Positions 24,190-36,392 are shown, counted from the stretch's first letter. The stretch is 64,000 nt of DNA from Pteria penguin (GCA_035048485.1 CM068587.1:40981842-41045841), one strand, 5' to 3'. Numbers and translations are program-made. Notes: generated by a model not told the origin, from the letters alone.

Positions 24190-24820
24190 TTCATACGCCC
24201 GTCTTTAGACGGGACGTATTATGGTATGGCTCTGTTCGTCTGTCTGCCCGCTATGGCACGCAATAACTTGAGTTTACTGCAAAGGATTTTCGTGATATTT
24301 TTACCTGATGCTCAGACTATGAAGAGGAAGATTTACAGAGATACAGGACTTAGATTTTTTAAACAGGTTTATATAGCATAACTTCCTATGGCACGCAAGA
24401 ACTTGAGTTTATGTCAAAGGATTATTAAGATAGTTTTGCCTCATGCTAAGACTACAGAGAGGAAGCTGCCTTTCGATTTGAACTTGCGGAGTTACAGGAC
24501 TTAGATTCATATGATAACACTTCCTATAGCACGCGATAACTTGAGTTTACGTTTAAGAATTTTCATGACATTTTACCTGATGCTACGGTTATGGAGAGGA
24601 AGCCACATTTTAATTTCCAGATTCATCCCATTGGAACGTACGGAGTTTTGTGACTTTTTAAATTTTTTTCTTTCAGTATTATTTTATTATCCCCAAAGAA
24701 TAAATAAAGGTGGCCTATTCATGTGTCACTTCTAGGTCCTGTTAAGTAGGTAAGAAGAGAATATTTCCATACCTTCAAATATCTTCCCATAAAACTAACC
24801 GATGGGCGTTGTTCTTGTTT
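24190..24820 (+). mobile_element. Pearl-like element with ~155-bp core repeats
   Basis: Opens with hairpin CGCCCGTCTTTAGACGGGA, then GTATTATGG and GTCTGTCTGCCCG. Three core units carry TATGGCACGCAATAACTTGA-type phrases (24252, 24389, 24526). It ends near CCGATGGGCGTTGTTCTTG, TTTA. The 3' TTGTTTA matches the end of the 20.3-kb element. Confidence 0.65.
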
Positions 24821-25032
24821 AAGAATGGCTTATTGGGTGCTACAAAACTTGTTATTACGTGCTATAAACTTGTTTCGTATATTACTTTATACAAATACAT
24901 CGCCTCCACCAGGGTTTGAACAATTACTTTTGAAAAAAATAACGTAAAAAGTCCAGATTTTAACCTGACACTTTCAAATGTGACTCTTTAAACATATATT
25001 GTCCAATAGAATTAGCTGGCAAATGTGATTGT

Positions 25033-25305
25033 TTGATAGATTATTGTTTTACGTCACTCCACGATTATTTCACTTATATGGTGACGGCATCTGTCTGATG
25101 CATTGCATACAAATTTCTACCTTTGCAACGGACCCACCCGAAGCAGTGAGGGATCTTTTACGTGCCACGCATACCGTGACACGGGACTTCAGTTTTTACT
25201 GTCTCATCCGAAAGACAGAACACTGGAGTGCCCAGGGCGGGAGTCGAACCCGGGACCTCTCCATCACGAGCCAGGCACCTTATCCACTAGGCCACACCGG
25301 CGTAT
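25033..25305 (-). mobile_element. RUDI-like V-SINE, near full length
   Basis: On the minus strand: tRNA-like head with TGGCCTAGTGGATAAGGTGC (A box) and GGTTCGACTCC (B box), the conserved TCTTTCGGATGAGACAGTAA core, then the ATGCCGTCACCATAT region and an ATTGTTTTACGTCACTCCAC terminus (plus-strand reading). Best copy in the window. Others lie at 13509, 15893, 23497, 31945, 46788, 48145, 53985 and 62610. Confidence 0.88.
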
Positions 25306-25809
25306 TTGGCAAATAAGTGCTTTATTACTTCTTTAATTTTTCAGGATTTTCTGCAATCTTGTAAGATAAAAAAGGGGGATTTACTACATATACACACTGA
25401 AAATTCTATGGTCATTTCCCTCATATAAAGTGGTTTTCGCAATGCTGGTCTTGATACGAGTTTTTAAGCTTTTGACAATTTGGCCAAGGCAGGACTTGAA
25501 CCTACTTTACAAATGCAATGCCCCATGCGGCACATTGGCTTGATTAAAGTCACTAGCTTAATGAACAAGATCAGCTGTATGATATTAAAGATTCTAAATA
25601 TTTCAATATGAAAATGAACATATGACTTTACTTAAGAACGCTGATAGGCCAGTTCCTGATTCCTCAAAACCCAACTTCTAGACCCCGGTGGTTTCCAAAA
25701 ACAAATACTGCAAACTGATCAGTGACAGGAATTTGAACTTAGAACCTTCAGTCCACTGTGCAGATATCCAGTTAAATATGCTATTTCAGCCGATATTCTG
25801 AGAATTTTC

Positions 25810-26390
25810 AAGCCTCACCTGTAAAGTTTGTTAAAAGAGAATATGCTGCACCTATAATGTATGTTATGAGGTAATGTGCTGCACCTGCAATGTTTGTTAT
25901 TAGAGAATGTGCTGCACCTATAATGCATGCTATGAGGAAATGTGCTGCACCTGTAATGTTTGTTATGAGAGGATGTGTTGCACCTGTAATGTTTGATATG
26001 AGGTAATGTGCTGCACCTATAATGTTTGATATGAGAGTGTGTGCTTCACATGCAATGTTTATTATTAGAGAGTGTACTTTTCTTGTGAAGTTTATGTGAA
26101 CATGTGCTGCACCTGTAATGTTTGTTATAACAGGATGTGTGGGCCAGTAATGTTTATGAGAGTTTGGTTTGTTCCTGTAATGTTTCTTATGACAGGATGT
26201 GTGCAACTTTAATGTTTGTTATGAGAGGGCGGGTGGGTCTTGTAATATTTCTTACAACAGGGCAAATGGCTCCTGTAATATTTCTCATTACAGAGTGTGA
26301 ACAACTGTAACATTTATTATAAGAGGATATGTGGCTTCTGTAATATTTCTTATGACATGGTGTGTGCAACTTTTAAAAACATTTTTATTA
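25810..26390. repeat. 33-bp minisatellite, ~17 copies
   Basis: Same unit as the 16570 array: GTGCTGCACCTGTAATGTTT plus GTTATGAGAGGAT, with more decayed copies toward the right end. Confidence 0.9.
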
Positions 26391-26809
26391 TGAGATGCTT
26401 TTATGATGTTTGATTTATAGAATTAATATACTCCCTAAAAGCCATATTAGAGGCTGCTGGGGAGAAATTTGACTTTGGATTATTGATTAAGGTAGTTCAT
26501 TACCAGAAAGTTAAATAGAAAGTTTGGGTTTGAATCAAAGGTGACCACACCTTTTCTCTTGTGTTTTCATGTTACAATGCTTTTACCACATACTTCAACA
26601 GGGCATATCCTATTACCAATAAGAAGCCCAATGCCATGACAAATTACTGTATATCATTTAAATTCTGTGAATGTAGAATTCTCATAATAGCAATACTGTA
26701 ATACTGGTATATTACCGAAGTATCATTACAGAATATACCTGTCTGCATTCCCCCTCCAACATACATTTTTACCTCCGGCATTCAGTTGATCAAAATTGCA
26801 CGTTATCCT

Positions 26810-27150
26810 TCCTGCTGATCTACACTGTACCTTGTCCCTCCTGATAATCTACATTGTACCTTAGTTGTCCCTCTTTCTGATCTACACTGTACCTTGTCCC
26901 TCCTTCTGATCTACAATATACCATGTCTCTCCTTCTGATCTACATCGTACTTTGTTTCTCTGCTAATCAACACTGTACCTTAGTTGTCCGTCTTTCTGAT
27001 CAACACTGTACCTGTCCCTCCTTCTGATCTACACCGTACCTTGTCACTCCTTCTCATCTACACTGTACCTTGTCCCTCCTTCTCATCTACACTGTACCTT
27101 ATCCCTCCTGCTGATCTACACTGTACTTTGTCCTTCATACTGATCTACAC
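26810..27150. repeat. 29-bp minisatellite, ~11 copies
   Basis: Unit TGATCTACACTGTACCTTGT plus CCCTCCTTC. In copy 1 of the duplicated block the matching place (17458-17487) has one unit only. Confidence 0.9.
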
Positions 27151-27734
27151 TTTTTTAGTAGTCTATGTCTCTGCAGAAAGTGTTCTGGTTATGCTGTTTA
27201 GGTCTTTCTTATCGTGTTTTATTGTTAAATATTTAATGTCGAGTTGTCTCACTTCATGTTTATTTTGATGTTTCGATCAAATTGTAGTTCACTATAAAAT
27301 TATGCATTTTCGGTTGAAATATCAAAGCAATTTGAAGTCAATCAAAACATCAGTTGCAAAGAATATGTGTTGAACATAAACACCATGCTGTGTACCAATA
27401 CAAATGCATCTTCTATCTACGTTATAATCACCAGAGACATACATATTCTTTTCTGTGTACAGTCGTTGTTATTGTTTCCTCTTTGATGTAGTTATACAAA
27501 GAGTTGTCTTTTGTTGAATGTTTTAGACAATTCCACTAGAGAACAATTCAGTCAAAGCGCTAAGTACAGTACCGTGTAAATCTCATGCAGGGAATGATTT
27601 GGGTCTGAAAAATCCCTCAGATTGTATAATTGAATTAAGATATTTTTGTCACAAGACATTAAACACTTTATAATTATGCAGTAAATTCAATATAGCAAGT
27701 TCTTGGTATTTCTTTAGAATATATGGAAGAATTA

Positions 27735-27755
27735 CACACACACACACACGCACAC

Positions 27756-27850
<95 letters not shown>

Positions 27851-27920
27851 TATATATATATTTAGATATAGAGATATATATTTAGATATAGATATATATA
27901 TTTAGATATAGATATAGATC
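27735..27920. repeat. (CA)n-(TA)n compound microsatellite
   Basis: CA repeats from about 27735, TA repeats from about 27786, then TTTAGATATAGATATATATA-type units to 27918. The apparent 60-residue frame over it is an artefact of the repeat. Confidence 0.95.
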
Positions 27921-27928
27921 CTTCCAAA

Positions 27929-28043
27929 TGAAAATTTCATTGTCGAGGTTGATTTTTCCCCAAAATTTGTCAAGAGAGATCAATGTTTGGGAAGAATTTA
28001 GACAAATTTTGGGGAAAAATCAACGTCGACAACGAAATTTTCA
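27929..28043. repeat. 115-bp foldback element, 43-bp arms
   Basis: The arm from TGAAAATTTCATTGTCGAGG to CCAAAATTTGTC is mirrored by GACAAATTTTGG to GAAATTTTCA with two mismatches in 43 bp. The loop is about 29 bp. Such high arm identity suggests a young or gene-converted hairpin. Confidence 0.85.
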
Positions 28044-28049
28044 TTCAAA

Positions 28050-29650
28050 ACTCCAGACTTTGCACCAAAATGGCTGAGTATTCTGGATAATACTTGACTA
28101 TCACATGTGCCCCCCCTTTTTTTTTTACTGTTAATTAAAGAAATTGTAAAGAAATAAATTATTGTTTCTGGAAAACATATCTATTTTGGAAATACATTTA
28201 TACAAGGTATTCAGCATATAAATAATGGTCGTCAAAAAGAATAGCAATAACTATTATTTTGTCTCATCATGGCGACTTCAACAAAGTCAACATTTCGAGA
28301 TTTTCATACAAATGCGAGTTTGATAACTCAATTTCGAAGAGAAATAGACTTACGAAATCTCGAAATGGTATCTTTAAAACAAGAACTCGACATAACATTC
28401 TCGTTAGTAGCATATTAATTGCAACATATCAACAAAAATGATGTCAATAATTCTTGATTTTCATGGAAATGCGACATTTTTGCGACGATATACTTTAAAA
28501 TTGACATATGGGAAATCGCATAAATTTATCTTGACTTGAAGAGAAACAACTAAATGTTTTACAGATGACAAGTTGCCCAAAAGAATTCGTTTAAGGACAG
28601 TTTACGACAACTTTCCGATTTAAATACGTCATCAAGTTTTATTAATCTCGGCAATTCAATTTTATTTTTGTCATGATACCTACTTACAACACAGCAACAC
28701 CAGGCACCAAAACGTTTCCGTAATATATGACCGAATTCATCGTGGATTATAACGACTCGGCTTCGAGAAATGCACGAACAAAGACGACAAAGCGCAATTT
28801 GGGTATGGATTCTATGAAGACATGCTTGCAACACGTGTTTTAATTTTGAACGAAACTCAGTCGACATGTATTCGACAAGTGTACGAATTGGCAACTCGCA
28901 ACCTTATTACAAGAACAACTGCGCTATGTAATCCGGTCTTCTATCAGTATGTATTTAAGAAAATTAGATTTAAATTTTGAAACAGTACTGTTAATTTTGT
29001 TCTTTCTTTTGGTCGTTTTAATTCCGGGATTAGATAAATAAATATCATCGGCCTCTTACGGTCCACCTGCATGGTGGAAATTATTACAGTGCACACCATA
29101 CAGAGTAAATTCCCATCAAAGTAATTCCCATCTTCTATCTGATACAGTCACAAAGTTATTGAAAAGTGATGACTCTATGAGTTTTGCTGATAAAACTTTT
29201 ACTTTTACCTGTGGCCACGTTACTGTGCACAGTTGCATCCTGCCGAATAATGAAGTGTGATGATTGCATCCATCTTTCTTTCATCCTTGTGTTTTATAGT
29301 GATAAAATCAACACTTGTGATAATTGTACAACATCTTGATCTCTTATCAACTTACACTGTCTTTGCTAAGGTAACAGGATGAGTTTGCTCTAAACTTTCC
29401 AGGCTCTCTGCTTGATCAAGACTGTTGGTACGGTGCCAGATATCTGGAGTTGCTACTTACCAATTCCTGCAAGATGCACGATAACAGGCTTTGCAAGCGA
29501 AAATATCCATACCCCGAATATGTTTTAGCAAAGGACTCATTTCTTTCCATATCTATTACCCTCTGACCGCCTCCATATTCAAAATATGAAAACGTTTGAT
29601 GTACCCAAATACCCTTAAAAGACACAACCGAGATTTTGTGTAGGGCGATA
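28050..29650. other. No gene supported
   Basis: Contains a 111-codon minus frame at 28559-28894 (many Cys and Arg, no recognised domain, no splice context). Otherwise AT-rich unique-looking sequence. Confidence 0.4.
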
Positions 29651-30860
29651 TTCTTTTATGTATATAAAGCGCAAGTAATTAAGTGATTAAAGATGAAATG
29701 CTTTATTATTCAGTAGACTAAAATTCCTCAATTTGTTACATTGTTTTTTACGAAGGTTATATTGTCCTGTTTCCCATCTTTTTATCGTTGAAATTTACAC
29801 AGTTTCCATTCCTATTCTTTTAAAAGATAATATTATGAAGCTAGATCAAAGATGCTTATGAAGTGAAAAGTTTCCCATGGACAATCATAGTCCTTGTCAC
29901 GTGACCTGCGAGAGCTCTTAAGAAGGTCTTGTCATTGGTAAAACAAAGTCTGGTCTTTGCTTTGATACACAATTGATACTGGAAACCGTTGTTTGGCCAT
30001 ATATACAATGGACGAAACACATTTAACTATAGATATTGTTTTATATTTTATAGTTCATGTTTTTGTATAAATAAATCATGATATGCAACTTTACCATCGA
30101 TGTTTGGATAAGATTAACTGGAAATTCAAATAGATGGTGATTGACTGATAGGCCCTACGCATTTCAGGACAATTAAAGTTGTGCAGATGAGTTTTAGGAG
30201 ATTAAAAACGCGTTAGTATTGGGATATTTTGTACAGTAAATCTAGAATCAAATACAATCCATTCCCTTTTACACTTTAGTGCACAAGGTTCTCATATCCG
30301 GAAATAGTTAAATTTGTGAATTTAAAATGTGTGTTACCTAGTGATATTGTAAATATGGATGATATAGAGTTATCTTTCTTTTGTCTGTTGAATTAGAGTT
30401 ATCCTTCTTGAAATTTTGATTATTTTTAGTAGCTTGATATTGGAAGCACCTCTTTAGTTCATCATAAAAGCATTTCATGTTTAATATTTAAAAATCTTTC
30501 AATTTGAATTTATAAGTATTTATTTAAGAATTATTGTCAAATTTACTTTTTCTGTCTTATATATATTAGAATAGTGTAACCTGTAAATATGTTCAAACTT
30601 TTTTTTTTAAAGTTTATGTATACTCGTTTTACCTGTATCGTTACATGCAATTATCTCCCACAGAAGCTTAAGTGGCCAAGAAACGTTTCTGAAGACTGTA
30701 TACTTCAGTCGCGTGGTACATGTTGATCTATCTTCCCGTTATCAACTCGATTAAAAGGAGTCGACTGCTGCAACTCCCAGTCTTTCCATTCCCTGTGTTT
30801 CTTCTGTCTATCTTAGACCGAAAATCTCTTGAATGTAGCTATAAGGCATTTATGTTAGTT
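29650..30860. repeat. Local duplication 1, copy a
   Basis: Aligns over about 1.2 kb with 33830-34810: AAAGATGAAATGCTTT, GTGACCTGCGAGAGCTCTTA, GGAAACCGTTGT, GATAAGATTA and ACTGGAAATTCAAATAGATG, AGAGTTATCCTTCTTGAAAT, CATAAAAGCATTTCATGTTT. Identity roughly 75-80% by eye, with small indels. Confidence 0.8.
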
Positions 30861-31330
30861 CCCTACCGTCATTTTTTGCCGAAGGACACTTTAGATTTGT
30901 ACGCTGTCAGTCCATCTGTCCGTCAGTCTGTCCGTCAATTCGGTAAAATCAGTTTTCCGCACTTTTTTGATTATGCTTGCAGATTATCATTTGATATTTG
31001 ATACATAACTTTACCATGACAAGTTACAGATCAAGTTCGAATGTTGTTCAGTTTCGTTAATGTTTTGCTTAGTTATGGCCCTTGAACTTAGAAAATTAAC
31101 ACAAAAAATCAGATTTCCGCAGTTTTTTTTTTGTTTTGTTTTGTCATGCCTCCAGATATTCATTTAATATGTGGTACATTGCTTTGCCATGAGAATTTGC
31201 AAATCATGTTCGAATTGTGTTCCGCTTCGTTAATTTTTGCAGACTTAAGGTCCTTGGATTTATAAAATTAATGCAAAGACTCACTTATGCACAATGCATC
31301 TTCCCAAAACTTTACAGTATTAGCCTCCTA
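30860..31330 (+). mobile_element. Pearl-like element, GTCY tract and ~165-bp core repeats
   Basis: GCCGAAGGACACTTTAGA precedes GTCCATCTGTCCGTCAGTCT. The core unit holding ATCATTTGATATTTGATACA and TCGAATGTTGTTCAGTTTCG repeats once more, diverged, by 31290. Confidence 0.5.
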
Positions 31331-31944
31331 CAAATGTATACATTGTAAAAGTTGTTGAGAACGGTAGGGGACATGTATTGCTTTAACAATACTCTCAGAA
31401 TACTGGTTTTATTTACTATTAACCTTCTATACTTTTTTTCTTTTGTAACACAGACTTAATACGATTATACATTAATATTTCCATTGTCGTTGTTTCTACT
31501 TATTTCAAAAATAAAAATACTAAACATCTTATAATTCAAAGCCATATACTCAAAGAAAAATGCCAAAGAGTGATATTTTAAGCTCACCTGACCACACGAT
31601 GAACTAGAAAGTATCAGAATTTTCTGAAGTTAGAAGTTTACTGTAGAGTCTACCCAAAACAACACCACATCCTTCTAGAATATTGCGATACATTTATTAT
31701 ATATTTTTATACAACTTATGTAAGTTTCTCATCTGTCTGTCTGTCTGTCTCTCTCTATCTCTCTCTCTCTCAGGAATTTCATGAAACGCCATTAGCAGAG
31801 TGAACGATTTTGTAAACGACGGAGACGGGTTAAAATTTTGATGATGACTTGGCATTGTTGTCGATGACTTAAATCTACTTTTACAGTGTATAAAGGTCTC
31901 CCATAATGACACAAGCAAAACAGGTAAGGCCTCAACAGTAAATA

Positions 31945-32180
31945 AAGCGGAAGCATATTGATTGGTAAATTGTATCGCTCATGACCGAGAGGTCCTGGGT
32001 TTGAATACCTGCGGAGGTTAGCCGATGCCCTGTGTTATAAATGAGACATGAAAAACCAAGGTCCCATGTTACAGTAAACGCATCACGTACAGGAACCCTC
32101 ACTAATTCGGTAGATCTAAATCTCTGTGCAATGTGATTCTGTCGCCATGAAGTGTTTTAGCGTGACATAAAAGAAAAATG
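31945..32180 (+). mobile_element. RUDI-like SINE, diverged
   Basis: Head with GGTCCTGGGTTTGAATACC (B-box region), then GATGCCCTG and AATGAGACATGAAAAACC, and a tail GTGCAATGTGATTCTGTCGC. Diverged but colinear with 25033-25305. Confidence 0.7.
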
Positions 32181-32459
32181 AAAAAAGCATGTACCACTCA
32201 ATCGAACAAGGTAAAAACATACCCAACTGGACATTTAATTTTGTAATGAAACAAAATCTAAAGTGCTTATTTACATTCTGTTTTTGTTAAAGCAGTAGTA
32301 TACTTCTGGTAACTGCTTTTGCACTGATGACCAATTTTATGTTAGTTTGTTTTAGACAAAAAAAAAACTAAACTAGAGAGTAGGGTGTGAACAATTCATT
32401 CATATTAGATTTCCTCAAAAATGCGTCTTTTTCCGGTAAAAAATGTTTCAACTGGTAAG

Positions 32460-33520
32460 GTTTTGCAATGATGGAATATGATCGGTGAGCCGTGTCACGT
32501 GACCTGTGAGAACTCTTAAGAATGTCCTGTTATGAGTAAAATGGCATTAATTTAGATACAGGTATTAACGGCTCTTCTGAGATGTTCTCAGTCATTCGAA
32601 TCTCCTCTCTCTTTTTCCATGTTATGAGGTTAAAGCCGAGGAGTTCCGATCAGCCTTTCTTTGAGGTCAAGCTAACGGTACATTTTGGTCATGTTCACTT
32701 GAGCAGAAAAACAAGAAGAATCCAAATTATCGGGAGGGGTGCAATATTATGATTAAAAGTAACAATTCTCGTATAACTTTGAATCATGTTCTTTTCAAGT
32801 TTTAATCTCTTGAGTAACATGAAAACAAAGACTCCAAATGATGTAGAATAGAAAATAAATGATCAAGTGTTGATAGATGAATCGACATGGTTACGATTAC
32901 TAAACCCCAACCCTACATCTTTCAATGGAATATCACATAAAAGTTCCTGGACGTTTTGAACGTCTATCAATTCGATCGCTAAAGGTTCGCCCCCATGTGA
33001 CAAATGTATAAGTGTAAGGTTAATAATGATTCCAAATAGTATAAAGCGGAATATTATTGATTTTAACAGTAATTAGAATGCCCCTAATCAAAGGCCATCT
33101 CTTTAGGGTGTAGGGGAGGTACTCGCACATCGGTTAGGGGTTATTTACCTGATATCTGTAGTGAATCGAAATCATTACTAAAATGCAATTAATTTCATCT
33201 ATTCTGGTAGTTGATATAAACTAAAACCGTACTAGATGTCATTTTATCACTAGAATCAAACATGCATTAAAAGATTAAAGAAGAATATTAACGAAGAAAA
33301 TAATCATGAATAGATGTTTCTTAACTATGTGGAAAAGGAGGTGATGATGATGATTTATATCGATCGTTATCATCTGCCTCCCCATCTGTTCAAACAGCAC
33401 GCGAAGCAGCAAGAGAGATATTTTCGTAACAACATCTTTCGTGTTCATATGACAGAGGCAATGGCTATTACTAAATCATTAAACATGTTACTGAAACAAT
33501 GCAGTTTAATCGAAAGGACA
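32460..33520. repeat. Local duplication 2, copy a
   Basis: Aligns with 38770-39720: ATTCGAATCTCCTCTC, CTTGAGCAGAAAA, AGAGGGGTGCAATATT-like, CCCCTACATCTTTCAATGGA and ATATCAC, GAAGCAGCAAGAGAGA, ATTACTAAATCATTAAAC. The start (CACGTGACCTGTGAGAACTC) also resembles part of local duplication 1. Confidence 0.75.
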
Positions 33521-33748
33521 TATCAGATCCATAAATTTCCGTATGACTCCTGTTAATTGCGTGGATCATTTGTTACTAAATGTGGAATCACACGAAGGTT
33601 CACGAAATTGGTTTGCCCTGTTACCCACCATAATGTTACATTTTTTCCCTATTTTTTCACGAAATGAAAATAAAGAACAAAATGCAATGAAAACAATTAA
33701 AAGAGAAAAATACCTTGATTTAATGCCATTAAAAAACTTGATACCAAC

Positions 33749-33821
33749 GAGCCGCGGTTGGAATCGAACGGCGGATTCCTTGGTCATAAACCAAGCAATC
33801 TGCCGACTGAGTCAAGCCTGT
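33749..33821 (-). pseudogene. tRNA-like sequence, degenerate
   Basis: The minus strand has an A-box-like TGACTCAGTCGGCAGA, a perfect anticodon stem CTTGG/CCAAG around loop TTTATGA (UAU position), and a B-box-like CGTTCGATTCC. The T-stem and acceptor arms do not pair, and the D-arm has an extra base. It is a tRNA pseudogene or an isolated SINE head; it resembles the RUDI head at 23497. Confidence 0.55.
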
Positions 33822-33829
33822 TTAATTAA

Positions 33830-34810
33830 GTGTATACGTATGCCTAAAGATGAAATGCTTTGTCATACAGTAGATTCAGATTCCTCAGTTTGTTACTTAT
33901 CCTTTTGATATCGCCCTGTTTCACATCTTTTATCTTTGAAATTTATGTGAAACATCGAAGTTTTCATTCCAATAGGTTACATTTAAATAATAATATCATG
34001 AAGCTAAATGGAAAATGTCTAAAGGTGAAAGAATTCCCAATGGTGGTGGGCCCTTTACAAATATGATCGATGAGCCTTGTTACGTGGCCTGCGAGAACTC
34101 TTAAGAAAGTCCGTTATGGGTAAAACTGCAGTATGGCTTTTGCTTAGATACACTGGAAACCGTTGTATTGAAATACATATTAACGGCGAAAAGCATTTAT
34201 ATACACATGTTATTTTTTGTGTGAATAAATCATGAAAATCGACTTCACTATCGATGCTTGGATAAGATTACTGGAAATTCAAATAGATGATGATTGGCTG
34301 ATGACAGGACAATTCAAATGGTGTAGATGAATTTTAGGAAATTAAAAAAAAAATCCGCGTTCGTATCAGGATATTTTGTACAGTAAATCCAGAATTAATC
34401 AGAATGAATTCCATTCTATACTATATTGTACAAAGGTTTCATATCCAACAAAAAGTTACATTTGTGATTTTAGCTCGCTTGAACTATTAAAATGTGTGTT
34501 ACCTGGTGATTTTGTACCTTATCAATATGCATAATATAGAGTTATCTTTCTTTCGTCTGTTAAATTAGAGTTATCCTTCTTGAAATTTTCAGTATTTTTA
34601 ATGCCCCGCTTTTCGAAGTATTTCTTTAGTTCGTCATAAAAGCATTTCATGTTTAATAGTATATGGTTTCAGTCACGTGCTCGGTCTATGTCCCCGTTAT
34701 CACCTCGGATAAAATGAGTTATCCGGGTTTCTTTCTATCCCTGTTTCTTTTGACTGTCTTAGAAAGATTTAGAAAAATTGTGTTTCAGACATTTTATAGG
34801 GTAGATCTAT
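33830..34810. repeat. Local duplication 1, copy b
   Basis: Paralogue of 29650-30860, about 4.2 kb downstream and in the same orientation. No frame is conserved across the pair. Confidence 0.8.
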
Positions 34811-35450
34811 CTTCATGGGAATCATGCCTTGAGTATCTTCGATCAGTCAATCAGAATACGAGTTTAATTGTGATTCCGGCAGAATTAGTTCTGCTGTTCA
34901 TGTCATTACACTGTGCATGGGCTACGTAGCGACCTCCAACCAGCCAATCAGAATCACTGTATTATCCTGATCATACATATGATTGAATGTTCAGAAACTC
35001 AAATTTTCTTCAAAAGTTTTAATGTTCAAATTTATTAATTTAAATAAATGTATACATCATTCATATACATTACTAGATTACATCAGTCTATCCCTTTCTT
35101 GCAAATTTGTCTTATTATTTGATGTTATTACCTAATTGACTATATAAATAAATATTACGTATTTTATGCTGTTTCACAATGAATCCGCCTTTTTCTATGT
35201 AAATGAGTAACAGTCAGGGCAAGAGGGTAACAGTAAAACTGTTTCCTGATCACATGACGAACTGTTACCCAAAGCGAAAGCGTTTTCGTGATAAAGCGCC
35301 CAAAAGACGTCGCAAAAATAACTCATTTGTTTACTTCCGGCTTATTGTCAGACGACAACATTATGTCACGATTTGACAGTGTCTCCGAGGAAGACATTCT
35401 AATATATACGCTATACTAATTATTAACTACACAATGAATTAGGTAATAAA

Positions 35451-35625
35451 ACAGTTATTTCATGGCTACTTTGGGGAACAGTCAAACTATTGTCCCGAGG
35501 TAGTGGAGAAGACCTGGGAAACTGTTACCCTCGGCCTTCGGCCTTTGGTAACAGTTTCCCAGGTTTTTTCCACTACCTCGGGACAATAGATTGATTGTAC
35601 CCCAAAGTAGCCATGAAATAACTGT
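35451..35625. repeat. 175-bp near-perfect foldback
   Basis: ACAGTTATTTCATGGCTACT, TTGGGG .. ATTGTCCCGAGGTAGTGGA .. CTGGGAAACTGTTACC is followed, after a short GGCCTTCGGCC centre, by the inverse of each block ending CATGAAATAACTGT. Arms are about 85 bp with few mismatches and two short indels. Related AGGGTAACAGT pieces lie at 35225-35275. Probably a MITE or the end of a larger element. Confidence 0.85.
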
Positions 35626-35677
35626 ATAATAAATACATGTAAATAAAGGTCCCTTGAAATCCTTGTGTACTGTATGT

Positions 35678-36390
35678 TACGAGGGCTGATTGATATGTTG
35701 TGAGCCTCATATTGAAGGATTTGAATTTATCTGACATATTGCATTATTTTTCAACATAATCACCTTCAGTATCTATACACTTTTGCCAGCGGTGTTAAAG
35801 GGCCTCAATGCCTCTTTTAAAGAACTCCTTTTCTAAGCGGTTCAGAAAGCCATCCATGACGTCATCATCGGACTGAAAGTGGGTGCCAGAAATAGCTGTT
35901 TTCAATTTTGGAATACCTAGATGAAAGTCTGATGGAGGGAGATCAGGTGAATAAGGTTGATGCTCAATGAATTTAAAGCCATAATAGTGAATGGCAGCCA
36001 TGGTAATGGCAGACTTGTGAACAGGAGCATTGTCCTGATGGAACAATACATCTTTAATGAGCTTTCCGCGGCGCTTAAGTTTAATATTTACCCAACGAAC
36101 CGAAAGCTTTCTCATTGCAAGATCCTCTGTCAGAATGGAATGTACTCTTTCCAATGAAATGCCAACTGTACTGTAACTCGTCTGTCAATCATAACAATAT
36201 CAGGGACTTTATTGACCATTTCTGGGGTTGCAACAATGGCAGGCCTTCCAGGACGGTAGTCATCCTCAAGGCTCTGTCTGGCGTCTGCCGTGATTAAATT
36301 CCGCCACCCACCTTTTCACTGTAGCATAGTAAGGGGCATCTTTCCTTAGTGTTGCTACCATATCATTATGGATATCCGTAGGCCTTAAAC
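35678..36390 (-). pseudogene. Decayed Tc1/mariner-type transposase and 3' terminal repeat
   Basis: Minus-strand frame 35795-36154 encodes a mariner-like transposase C-terminal half: HQDNAPVHKS around the second catalytic Asp, and EHQPYSPDLPPSDFHL around the third. Frames immediately upstream (36155-36385) hold the N-terminal helix-turn-helix and GRP part (VKRWVAEFNHGRR, YRPGRPAI) in broken frames. The middle of the catalytic domain, including the region of the first Asp, is missing at the junction near RWVNIK, so it cannot be active. The left end starts at an ACGAGGGCTGATTGAT terminal motif typical of such elements. The right end abuts an unrelated hairpin element starting at about 36393. Cut-and-paste transposase by family knowledge. 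Confidence 0.85.
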
Positions 36391-36392
36391 CT

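Larger units (their letters stand above)
25580..27565. repeat. Large duplicated block, copy 2
   Basis: Paralogue of 16080-17900, colinear in both flanks. It differs by a 29-bp array at 26810-27150 that is a single unit in copy 1. Confidence 0.85.

Noticed and set aside
25029..25336. 95- and 77-codon plus frames with ESNPGPLHHEPGTL-like peptides
   Set aside because: Antisense translation of a RUDI-like SINE; similar peptides appear at other SINE copies (23474-23713, 48156-48440).
25808..26206. 132-codon frame over the second 33-bp array
   Set aside because: Same artefact as above; no start context, splice sites or conserved flanks.
27723..27905. 60-codon frame over CA/TA repeats
   Set aside because: Microsatellite translation (THTHTH and IYIYIY), not a gene.
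28559..28894. 111-codon minus frame
   Set aside because: No recognised domain, no convincing splice sites, and length is within chance expectation for 64 kb read in six frames.
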